DNA from: Rufibacter glacialis
Lineage (GTDB): Bacteria > Bacteroidota > Bacteroidia > Cytophagales > Hymenobacteraceae
Length of the DNA stretch: 64,000 nucleotides
Direction of reading: 5' to 3'
NCBI RefSeq assembly: GCF_008271745.1
Contig: NZ_VKKZ01000021.1
Coordinates: 248,001-312,000, forward strand
Part shown: in pieces, positions 15,521 to 23,517 of the stretch
Position numbering within the stretch: the first letter of the stretch is position 1
How the letters are laid out: the number at the start of each line of letters is the position of its first letter
Notes under the pieces: model-generated
The model's database searches: none
Seen by the model: the letters and a program-made list of their open reading frames with translations, nothing else
What the model was told of the DNA's origin: nothing
Position numbers and translations under genes: made by a program

Positions 15521-17938
15521 TTATGCCTGGGTTGGCCGTCTGCGGTAGCCGTACACCACGGCCCCGATAAGGCCCGCGAACAGCAGCAAAGACGAAACCA
15601 GGGCCACGGTGTTACCCAAAGCGTATTCTTTCGGCTCAAATTTGAACTCTATCACGTGGCTACCGGCCGGCAGGTTCATGGCGCGCAGAATGTAGTTGGC
15701 CCGGAAATGGTCTACCGGTTTGCCATTCAAATAAGCTTGCCAGCCATCGGCGTAATAGATCTCAGAGAACACCGCTACCGCGGGCTGCGCTACCACGGCG
15801 GTATATTTCAGGTAGTTGGGCTGGTACTCAATCAGCTTGATGATGGAGCCGGCGGGGTTGTAATTCTGCGGCTTCACGTTCGGGAATTTAGAGATGTCCA
15901 CAATGGCCTCATGCTTGGCGTCTATGCCCTTGAGGGCGGCCAGTTCCTCGTCTGGAGAATCTACGGCGCGCACTTCATCTACGTACCAGGCATTGCCCAG
16001 GTAGCCCGGAATGAGCTGCACCGGCTGTTGCTCCTGGCCGGTAATGGCGTACTTGGCGTTGAGCATGTTCAGCACCTGCACGTTACCTTGCGCAATGTGG
16101 TGCTCAATCACGTCTTGGTAGCGGCGCAGCTTAGCCCCGTGGTACCCGCCAATGGACTTGTGGAAGTACGAGGTACGGGCATCGTTGAACGGATTGGCTA
16201 CGTTGTACACGCGGTAGCTCAGGTCTTGGTCTTGCAGAATGGCCAGATCAGCGGGCGTAGGCTGGAAGTAAGCCTTGCTGTAGTCTTTCTGGAAATCGTC
16301 GTTGTTGAGGTAGCGCTTGTCTACGGTCCAGAGGTCTACCAGAATCAACAGCCCTATCACCCCGGTGGCCATGAACGCGGTCATTTTCCGGTTGATGTAC
16401 AGGTACAGCGTACCGGCCGCCAGCAAGATGAAGATGAGGGAACGAAGGGCATCGCCACGCAGCATAGACTCGCGGTCTTCTCTGATGGCCTGAATAGGGT
16501 ACTGGTACTGGGCCAGTTGCTCATCTACGGCGCCCACGTAATCAAACATACCGCTGAACAACACCAGCAAGAGGCAGAGCCCGCCCGTGATGCCTGCGGC
16601 CGTTAACAGCTTCTTCTGCAGTTTCTCAATGGGCTCATCCTGAAGCACGCGGCACAGGGCCAGAATAGCCAGCAGCACCATGGTCACCTGCGCAATCACC
16701 AGCGCCATGCTCACCGCCCTGAACTTGTTGTAGCCCGGGAAGTAGTCAAACATGAAGTAGTTGAAGGCCTCAAAGTTCTTGCCCCAGCTCAGGATGAAAG
16801 ACAGAATAGTAGCGCTCAACAACCAGACCCAGAGACGGCGGGGCGTCACCAGCAAGCCCAGCACAAACAAAAAGCAGATGATAGCCCCCATGTACACGGG
16901 GCCGCCCACAAAGGATTGGTCTCCCCAATAAAAGGGCATGGTAGCGTTCTGCAACTGTGCCTCAGGCACGCCGCCCTGCACCAGTTGCTTGTAGGTTTCA
17001 GAGTCTTTGTCTAACGGCCCTTGTGAGGCACCGCCGTAGAAATTGGGCACCAACAAAGTCATGGTCTCGCCCACGCCGTAGCTCCACTGGAAGGCATACT
17101 CGCGGTCCAGGCCGGTACCTATCTCCGAGGCGTCTTTGCCCTGGGTCAGTTCAGATGCGCCCCTGATGGAGTATTTGCCGTACTCCGCGGTGGTGTAGAT
17201 CCGTCCGAAACTCACCCCGGCGGCCAGGGCAGCGCCCAAGGCCAGAATCAGGGTGCGTTTGAAGAAATCGGCGGCGCGGCCTTCCTTGGCCCAATGCACC
17301 AGTTCCACCAGCCCGAAGATGAGCACAATGAACAGCAGGTAATACGTGATCTGGAGGTGGTTCATGCGGATGTGCATGGTCAACCCGAAAGCGAACAGCG
17401 CCGCACCCAGCCAAAGGTTCTTTCTATAGGCGTACCAGAGCCCGCCCAGCACCAGCGGCAGGTAGGCAATAGCCAGTGATTTGGTGTTGTGCCCCGCTTC
17501 CAGAATGGCGAAGTTATACGACACGAATGTGTAGGCGATGGCTCCTACCGCCGCCAGCATCGGCCGCAGGCCGAAGAGGACGAACATGATATAGGCGCAC
17601 ACCAGCGTGATGAAGATATTGGAGGCTACCAGCGGCAAACCGGCGGTGAAGAGGGTGTGCACGTACTGGAACAGGTCACCGGAGAACTGCACGCTGATGA
17701 GGTAGGCCGGCATACCGCTGAACATGGAGTTCGTCCAGAGGGCTTCCTCGCCGGTGCGGGCCCGGAAATCGGCGATCTCTTTGGCGCCGCCCTGGAACTG
17801 CACCACGTCGTGCTGCATGAGGCTTTTGCCGTCAAAGAAAATAGGTGAGAAATAGGCTACTACCAGCAGCAGGAAAAAGAGAAGCACCAGCAGGTGCGGC
17901 AACACGTGGCGGTTGAAATTGATCTTAGGAGAGGCCAT
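15521..17938 (-). CDS. YfhO family membrane protein
   Basis: 805 residues. The N-terminal two thirds contain about a dozen membrane helices with the YfhO start (FFDGKSLMQHDVVQFQGGAKEI, an acidic external loop) and a large external loop; the C-terminal third is a soluble domain ending in one helix before a short Arg-rich tail. YfhO proteins have a GT-C-like architecture, and Gram-positive members are linked to glycosylation of teichoic acids; in Bacteroidota the acceptor is unknown. Upstream on the same strand is a DUF4834 gene separated by a strong terminator, so YfhO is probably transcribed from its own promoter or by read-through. Confidence 0.9.
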   Translation of the reverse strand: MASPKINFNRHVLPHLLVLLFFLLLVVAYFSPIFFDGKSLMQHDVVQFQGGAKEIADFRARTGEEALWTNSMFSGMPAYLISVQFSGDLFQYVHTLFTAGLPLVASNIFITLVCAYIMFVLFGLRPMLAAVGAIAYTFVSYNFAILEAGHNTKSLAIAYLPLVLGGLWYAYRKNLWLGAALFAFGLTMHIRMNHLQITYYLLFIVLIFGLVELVHWAKEGRAADFFKRTLILALGAALAAGVSFGRIYTTAEYGKYSIRGASELTQGKDASEIGTGLDREYAFQWSYGVGETMTLLVPNFYGGASQGPLDKDSETYKQLVQGGVPEAQLQNATMPFYWGDQSFVGGPVYMGAIICFLFVLGLLVTPRRLWVWLLSATILSFILSWGKNFEAFNYFMFDYFPGYNKFRAVSMALVIAQVTMVLLAILALCRVLQDEPIEKLQKKLLTAAGITGGLCLLLVLFSGMFDYVGAVDEQLAQYQYPIQAIREDRESMLRGDALRSLIFILLAAGTLYLYINRKMTAFMATGVIGLLILVDLWTVDKRYLNNDDFQKDYSKAYFQPTPADLAILQDQDLSYRVYNVANPFNDARTSYFHKSIGGYHGAKLRRYQDVIEHHIAQGNVQVLNMLNAKYAITGQEQQPVQLIPGYLGNAWYVDEVRAVDSPDEELAALKGIDAKHEAIVDISKFPNVKPQNYNPAGSIIKLIEYQPNYLKYTAVVAQPAVAVFSEIYYADGWQAYLNGKPVDHFRANYILRAMNLPAGSHVIEFKFEPKEYALGNTVALVSSLLLFAGLIGAVVYGYRRRPTQA

Positions 17939-17954
17939 TGTGGTTTGATTGCAA

Positions 17955-17986
17955 TAAAAAAGCCCGATGCGGAAGGCATCGGGCTT
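17955..17986 (-). terminator. Rho-independent terminator after the DUF4834 gene
   Basis: Minus strand: 11-base arms (17986-17976 and 17970-17960), GC-rich, with a 5-base loop, followed by a run of six T. It sits 14 bases beyond the DUF4834 stop and 17 bases before the YfhO ATG. Confidence 0.9.
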
Positions 17987-18000
17987 GAAAGATACTCAGT

Positions 18001-18294
18001 TTATTTCACTTCTTCATAATCTACGTACTCACCGCCGGGGAAGTCTTTGCGCGGTCGCTTTTCCTCTGGCACAAACGCCACCTTCACCTTGCCGCCGGCC
18101 GCGCCCTGACCATGACCTTGCGGCCGGGCCTGCTGGTATTGCTGGTGCTGGTGCGCCTGGCCCTGAAACGAAGCGTATTGCTGGGCCTTGCGCATCTGTT
18201 TCTGGACAAATGTTTTGAGGAGGAAGCGGATGATGTACGGCATGAGGTACCGCAACAGGAACATCACCGCCAGCGTGATCAAAATAAATTTCAC
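18001..18294 (-). CDS. DUF4834 family small membrane protein
   Basis: 97 residues: one or two N-terminal membrane helices (LITLAVMFLLRYLMPYIIRFLL), a basic stretch, a Gln/His/Gly-rich linker and a conserved acidic tail (DFPGGEYVDYEEVK). This is the layout of DUF4834, a Bacteroidota family often next to YfhO. The GTG start overlaps the TAG stop of the FkbM gene by one base (TAGTG), suggesting translational coupling. Function unknown. Confidence 0.85.
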   Translation of the reverse strand: MKFILITLAVMFLLRYLMPYIIRFLLKTFVQKQMRKAQQYASFQGQAHQHQQYQQARPQGHGQGAAGGKVKVAFVPEEKRPRKDFPGGEYVDYEEVK

Positions 18295-19046
18295 TAGGCG
18301 TATGGGTTTGGTTTAAAATAAAAGTCGCCGCCCTGGTACTCTTCAATTTCTTGCGGGCTACAGGCTGATAACGTGTGTTTAGGGGATAACGTGTACACGC
18401 CATACCCCATGCGGGTTAAAATCTCCACCACCGCGCGGCGGTTCTCTGAGCCATTCAGCTCTGTCTGGATCAACGGTTTATGGCGTTTTATAGTTTCCTG
18501 CAGGTGGGCAAACACCTGGTGTTCATACCCTTCCACGTCGCATTTGATAAAATGAAGCTGCTCCAGATCGGCGAATAACTCGTCTGGCACGCGCATTTCC
18601 ACCTGGTAGGTCTGGGCATACTGCTCCTGCGCCGAACTCGCGATTTTGGTCATGCCGTGGTGCACCAGGCCGTCGCGCACGGGCGTGCCCATTTCAATGG
18701 TGGTGTTCTCGCCACCTAGGGCAAATGGTAGTAGGGTGAGGTTGTCTACGCCGCTGGCCCGCACGTTGTCCCGCCAGATGCGCCCGAACAGCGGCACCGG
18801 CTCCACGGCCAGCACCTGGCCGTTAGGCCCCGCCAACCGGGACATGAACGTGGAATAGTAGCCCAGATTGGCCCCAATATCAATACAGGTGGCCCCCGGA
18901 CGGATGATTCTTTTCAGGAAGAACAGCTCTGGGTACTTTTCACGGCCCCGGCCCGAGCCCACCATGATGATGTACATGCGGCTGACCAGACGCAGATAGC
19001 CCTCAAACCCGAGCGCCTTGACCAATACTTTGCGGAGAAGTTTCAC
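18294..19046 (-). CDS. FkbM family methyltransferase
   Basis: 250 residues with a Rossmann methyltransferase core: motif I is CIDIGANLGYYS, followed by the acidic VLAVEPVP motif and the FkbM-type FIKCDVEGYEHQVF. It should transfer a methyl group from S-adenosylmethionine, by analogy often to a sugar hydroxyl. The gene is the first of a two-gene unit with the DUF4834 gene, sharing one base at the stop/start. With YfhO downstream this suggests a surface-glycan role, but that is inference. Confidence 0.88.
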   Translation of the reverse strand: MKLLRKVLVKALGFEGYLRLVSRMYIIMVGSGRGREKYPELFFLKRIIRPGATCIDIGANLGYYSTFMSRLAGPNGQVLAVEPVPLFGRIWRDNVRASGVDNLTLLPFALGGENTTIEMGTPVRDGLVHHGMTKIASSAQEQYAQTYQVEMRVPDELFADLEQLHFIKCDVEGYEHQVFAHLQETIKRHKPLIQTELNGSENRRAVVEILTRMGYGVYTLSPKHTLSACSPQEIEEYQGGDFYFKPNPYA

Positions 19047-19375
19047 GCGGTAAAGTTCAGGAATATGAGGGGAGAAAACAAAGGGGTGGGTTTTGGCGGT
19101 GTTTTGGGGAAAGCAGAGGTAAAATGAAGAAAAGCGATACTACCAATGGCATGACTTTAAACTATACCTGGAAGCATATATAATCCGACGAACGGGAACA
19201 GCCGGAGGACATTATGACACTTCTAGAGAAATTGCACCCCCTGTTGAGATGAAAAAAATCACTGCTTTTCTTGAGAAAAGATGTTGTCAGCTTCTTCCAC
19301 CGGAAAAGTGCGTAATAATGGTATCATCAATTATCTGTTTCATCTGCCACTACGGCCGCATCTAAGCGTTACACG
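19047..19375. other. Spacer between divergent FkbM and PagL-like genes
   Basis: About 330 bases of AT-rich sequence with no confident promoter. It does hold two tiny overlapping ORFs preceded by GGAGG: 19214-19252 (12 codons) and 19249-19365 (38 codons, cysteine-rich), which overlap as ATGA. They could be chance or a leader; I do not call them genes. Confidence 0.4.
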
Positions 19376-20596
19376 ATGTTCCTGCTGCTATCTGCCTTTT
19401 ATCTGTGCCAGATTCTCTTTAGAGCGGGCAAGTGCCCCCGTTTTCTCACGAGGCATGTACCGGCACAGCAATGGCTGGGGGCAGTTATTTTTGCGGTAGG
19501 CGCTACTCCTGCTACCGCCCAATCAGATTCTACCGCAGCAATAGGGCCTGCCGCGAAGAGGGAAAAACCGCTTTTCTCTCTTGGGCTTGGGGTGCAGCAG
19601 GGCTTTATTTTCGCGCATTCTGTAGAGGTGCAGAACACCAGGGGCGCCCGGCCAACCGGCTTAGAAACCATCCTCAGTTGGCAGCGCAATGATTCCGCCA
19701 CTTTTTCCCTCTGCAACTGCTACCCCCGGCAAGGCCTGCTGCTGGCCTATTATGATTACGATGTGGGAGTATTGGGCAAGAGCGGCACCGCCGCTTATTT
19801 TCTGGAACCCACCTACCGGCTTGGCGACCGGGTGCTTCTCTCCTTTAAAGGTGCCGCAGGACTCTCCTACCTCACCAACCCGTATGATAGCATAGAAAAC
19901 CCGGGCAACCAGTCGTACAGCACCCGCATGAGCGCCTATCTGCTGGTGGGTGTTGGTGGCTGGGTGCGGCTATCGGAGCGGTGGTGGCTGAACCCGAGTG
20001 TCAATTACCAACACATTTCCAATGGAGGTTTCCGCCAACCCAACAAAGGCATCAACTGGCCCACGGCTGGCCTGGCGGTCAGTTACCAACCCAACTCCCG
20101 CCCCTGGTATTCCGGTACGCGCACCTCCCAAAAATACTGGCGAAACTACTCTACCCGTTATGATGCGGCCTTGCTGGGCAACCTACGCCGTGGCTCTGAT
20201 GGGGCAGGTAACCGCAAGCGGTACCCGCTGGGTGGGCTGGCGCTGCAGGCGGGACGGCAGGTAGGTCGCCTGAGCATGCTCACGCTGGGAGCCGAAGCCT
20301 ACCACGACGAGGAGCTGCAAGCCAGGATGCGTAGAGAAGGCCTTGCTGCCAGTCCGGTAAAAGCGGGGCTGCTGCTGGGGCATGAGTTTTTGCTAGGCCG
20401 GTTTCTGTTCAGCCAGCGCCTGGGCGCGTATGTCTTTGACCAAACGCCCTACTACGACTGCCTCTTCCACCGCTGGGGTTTGCAGTACCGCGTAAACCGC
20501 CACTTCAGCGCGGGCTTTCAACTGCTGGCGCATCGGCAGACAGCAGAGTTTGTAGACTTCCGGTTAGCCTATACCTTTCAGAAGCGGCATGAATAG
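19376..20596 (+). CDS. Acyloxyacyl hydrolase / PagL-like lipid A 3-O-deacylase
   Basis: 406 residues. A late hydrophobic signal (AVIFAVGATPATAQ) suggests export; the ~35 residues before it are unusual, so the start may be mis-set, although no later start codon was found before the signal. The rest is a beta-barrel-like protein with the PagL-type active-site motif YQHISNGG (H213, S215), followed by NKGINWPTAGLAVSY. PagL enzymes in the outer membrane remove the 3-O acyl chain of lipid A. The C-terminal ~150 residues after this domain extend the barrel to ...RLAYTFQKRHE. Confidence 0.78.
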   Translation: MFLLLSAFYLCQILFRAGKCPRFLTRHVPAQQWLGAVIFAVGATPATAQSDSTAAIGPAAKREKPLFSLGLGVQQGFIFAHSVEVQNTRGARPTGLETILSWQRNDSATFSLCNCYPRQGLLLAYYDYDVGVLGKSGTAAYFLEPTYRLGDRVLLSFKGAAGLSYLTNPYDSIENPGNQSYSTRMSAYLLVGVGGWVRLSERWWLNPSVNYQHISNGGFRQPNKGINWPTAGLAVSYQPNSRPWYSGTRTSQKYWRNYSTRYDAALLGNLRRGSDGAGNRKRYPLGGLALQAGRQVGRLSMLTLGAEAYHDEELQARMRREGLAASPVKAGLLLGHEFLLGRFLFSQRLGAYVFDQTPYYDCLFHRWGLQYRVNRHFSAGFQLLAHRQTAEFVDFRLAYTFQKRHE

Positions 20597-21007
20597 GGTT
20601 CCCTTCGGCAAGATTCTGGAAACTAGGGAGTGAAAAGATTAAGTGCTTTAGGCTCCTTGTTTGTCTCTGTCTGTTACATCAATTTACGCCTTGCCTCAGT
20701 CCCCTTTTGTTTCTATAAGGTTTTTATTAAATTGATTTCTAATGGATTAACACTAAGACCTTCACAAATAGAGTAACAGATAAAAACGTAATTGCCTGCT
20801 ATCTCCATTTGTGAGGGCATTCTTTCATTCCTCTTTTTACGCGGCAATAGCACAAGCAAAAACTTGGCACCTGAAGAATATTCGGGGATGATGGTCGGGT
20901 TCTTACAATTCTTTGGGCAGCATTAAAAGTTACGATCAATACAGCAAAACCTTGGCGCCTCAACCTTCTGCTATACCATCGCTTTTCTCACCCAAACGTG
21001 TACTGTT
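20597..21007. other. Gene-free spacer
   Basis: About 410 AT-rich bases upstream of the MBL-fold gene. I see no ORF, strong hairpin, repeat or TAnnTTTG element here that I can support. Confidence 0.4.
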
Positions 21008-21742
21008 ATGACAACCATCAATGAAATTGCCCCAGACCTGTACCGCATCTGTGTATGGGTACCTGAATTCAATATGCAGTTTAATCATTTCCTTATCAAG
21101 GACGAGGAGCCCATGCTCTACCACACAGGCATGCGTTCTATGTTTCCAGTGTTGCGGGAAGCTGTCTCTAAAGTATTAGACCCCAAAGAATTGCGCTGGA
21201 TTGGCTTTAGTCATTTTGAAGTGGATGAGTGCGGTGCTCTGAATGAATGGCTCCAGATTGCCCCCAACGCGCAGGCTGTTTGCAGCGAGGTAGGCGCTTT
21301 GGTGAACATGGGTGACTTCGCCCTACGACCTGCCAGAGGGTTGACGAAGGCAGACCTCCTGAAAACCGGCAAATATCAATACCGGTTTATTCCCACGCCA
21401 CATTTGCCTCATGGTTGGGATGCCGGGGTTCTTTTTGAAGAAACCAACAAAGTGCTTCTCTGCTCAGATCTTTTCCACCATGATGGTAATGTACAAGCCC
21501 TTACTACTTCTGACATTCTGGACCAGGTCCGTACCACTCTAGCTACTTACCAGAAAAGTCCCCTGCACAGTTACATGCCCTACCACAACAACACCAAACG
21601 TTTGCTGCAGGAATTAGCCACCTTGCAACCTACTACTTTGGCCACCATGCACGGATCTTCTTTTCATGGGAATTGCTCCCAAGCACTGCTAGACCTTGAC
21701 CTTGTCATGAAGGAGGTGTTGGGAGGAGAAGAACTGCTCTAG
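21008..21742 (+). CDS. MBL-fold metallo-hydrolase of the flavodiiron (ODP) type
   Basis: 244 residues forming a stand-alone metallo-beta-lactamase fold. The metal motif reads SHFEVDECG, i.e. HxExD as in the oxygen/NO-binding diiron domain of flavodiiron proteins rather than the HxHxDH of hydrolases; later ligands fit H at [13 protein letters not shown] in LLCSDLF and H in ATMHGSSF. There is no flavodoxin domain. A diiron oxygen- or NO-reducing or sensing role is possible, needing a separate electron donor (inference). Confidence 0.75.
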   Translation: MTTINEIAPDLYRICVWVPEFNMQFNHFLIKDEEPMLYHTGMRSMFPVLREAVSKVLDPKELRWIGFSHFEVDECGALNEWLQIAPNAQAVCSEVGALVNMGDFALRPARGLTKADLLKTGKYQYRFIPTPHLPHGWDAGVLFEETNKVLLCSDLFHHDGNVQALTTSDILDQVRTTLATYQKSPLHSYMPYHNNTKRLLQELATLQPTTLATMHGSSFHGNCSQALLDLDLVMKEVLGGEELL

Positions 21743-21843
21743 AAGCTCATCATCTAATAAGGAGAAAGGGCCGCGGACAGTAGCCATCGTTTTGTAGGCG
21801 GCAATTCATGCAGCCCATGTGAATGCGTCTTTCCCCCTACCAC

Positions 21844-21897
21844 CCCGCTCCCAAAAACTTCACGGCCCAGCAGGACCACCAGCACATGATGAAGTAA
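21844..21897 (+). pseudogene. Remnant of a second CE15-type esterase N-terminus
   Basis: In one frame these bases read PAPKNFTAQQDHQHMMK followed by a stop. The intact CE15 gene 1.8 kb downstream has PAPINFTAEQDHQHMMKQ at the matching mature N-terminus (about residues 31-48), and the DNA is also close. There is no start codon or signal peptide ahead of it and the frame closes at once. It is therefore a fragment of a deleted or rearranged paralogue, ending 37 bases before the serine hydrolase gene. Confidence 0.7.
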
Positions 21898-21933
21898 AAC
21901 TAGCCTCATAAAACCTTACTACATGAGCCCAAA

Positions 21934-23280
21934 ATGACAAGAATCCTTCTCTCCCTTGGTTTGGTTTTGGTTTTCACGTTACCCTTAAGGGCACAAAGCA
22001 AAGAAATGGATGCTTTGATCATGCCTTATGTGCAAACCAACAACTATAGCGGCAGTGTGTTGGTGGCCCAGAATGGCAAGGTCCTGTTTTCAAAGGCCTA
22101 TGGCCAAATGAACAGGTCCTACAACCTGCCCAACACCACCCAGACTAAATTCTTCTTAGCCTCCGTTTCCATGATTTTTACTTCGGCTGCTATCATGAAA
22201 TTAGCCGAGGAAAAGAAGCTGTCTCTAGATGATCCGGTGGCAAAGTATCTTCCCGGTTATAAACACGGGAACCGCTTAACGGTACATCACCTGTTAACCC
22301 AGCGGTCTGGCATCCCGGCTATTGGCGAAAACCAAAAAGTGGATTATGATAGCATCACAAAATTCCAGCATTCCTTAGATCAACTTATTCACTACATCAA
22401 AGAAGACTCCCTGCTGTTCGCTCCGGGTAGTAAGTACAACCACGGCCGTTCTGATTATATTGTTTTAGCCTACATTATTGAAAAAGTAACCGGAAAACCA
22501 TTTGGCACCTATTTGAAAGAAAGCATTTTCAATCCCCTGAAAATGACCAATACCGGCCATTCCCACGGTGAAAGTGAAATTATCACCAACCTTGCCAATG
22601 GGTATGCACCGGTGGGCCATTACGAGGTAGAAAATGCCTACCACATCAACTGGACTTCTAAAACCGGGCACGGCTCCATTTACTCCACCACAGAAGACCT
22701 CTATAAATTTGCGACCGCCATCTTAAACCATGCGCTGTTGTCAAAAGAATCATGGCAGAAGGTTTTTACCGATTACGGCGATAATGTAGGATACGGTTGG
22801 TTTATCCGGAATCATCTAGACAGGAAAAGAGTGCAGATGAATGGCCGGTCGCCGGGTTTCTCCTCTTACTTTGGCATTTACCCAGAAGAAAAACTGACGG
22901 TCATTGTCCTTTCAAACAACTACATCTCGCTACCGGCAGACCTGGGAATGCAGCTGGCGGCCCTGGTATTGAAAAAGCCCGTCGCAAAGACTACCCTCAC
23001 TAAGAGCATTATTCATCCTGAGCAAGCAGCGCGTTTGGTGGGCCAATACCAATTTGACTCTGATTTCTACCTCAAAGACTTTGTCATGGAAGTCAGTTTC
23101 AAAGATGGTAATCTGTCTTGCTCCTGGGGTGCCTTGATTCCGGTAGCCGAAGCAAAAAAACATGGTACCAAATTTATTCAGCGCACCTACTGGTCAGACG
23201 TGGAGTTTGCCGCAAACAGCGAAGGAGAAATTGACACCATGCTGGTAGACGGGTACAAAGGCGTAAAAATAAAGCAATGA
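21934..23280 (+). CDS. Serine hydrolase (beta-lactamase/class C fold), catalytic motifs altered
   Basis: 448 residues with a signal peptide (ILLSLGLVLVFTLPLRAQ) and the class C beta-lactamase/AmpH-like fold (SLDDPVAKYLPGY...LTVHHLLTQRSGIP). All three active-site motifs deviate: the SxxK element is S77-V-S-M80 (lysine lost), the YxN element is Y168-N-H, and the HxG/KTG element near 304-308 is GRSPG. The related protein encoded at 25172 has intact SVSK, YSN and HGG. This one may be a pseudoenzyme or use altered chemistry. The reading frame is otherwise intact, so it is under some selection. Periplasmic or secreted location is predicted. Confidence 0.85.
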   Translation: MTRILLSLGLVLVFTLPLRAQSKEMDALIMPYVQTNNYSGSVLVAQNGKVLFSKAYGQMNRSYNLPNTTQTKFFLASVSMIFTSAAIMKLAEEKKLSLDDPVAKYLPGYKHGNRLTVHHLLTQRSGIPAIGENQKVDYDSITKFQHSLDQLIHYIKEDSLLFAPGSKYNHGRSDYIVLAYIIEKVTGKPFGTYLKESIFNPLKMTNTGHSHGESEIITNLANGYAPVGHYEVENAYHINWTSKTGHGSIYSTTEDLYKFATAILNHALLSKESWQKVFTDYGDNVGYGWFIRNHLDRKRVQMNGRSPGFSSYFGIYPEEKLTVIVLSNNYISLPADLGMQLAALVLKKPVAKTTLTKSIIHPEQAARLVGQYQFDSDFYLKDFVMEVSFKDGNLSCSWGALIPVAEAKKHGTKFIQRTYWSDVEFAANSEGEIDTMLVDGYKGVKIKQ

Positions 23281-23517
23281 CCAGACTTGAAATTTCAGAA
23301 GCTTAACACTGGGGAGCATCAGCGCATTAATAAGGCGGTTGATATGCTTAGTTCAGCCTGGACCTAAGCATCATTCTTGAACACCAGGACCAAGATGCCA
23401 CCACTCCTCAAATCCGCTCAAAATCAGCGAAATACCCTAGAATAATTTAGAATAAGAGGAGCTTCACTACCCTTCTGGTTCTACTTAATAATTATCTTGA
23501 GGCATTAACCGGCCCTC

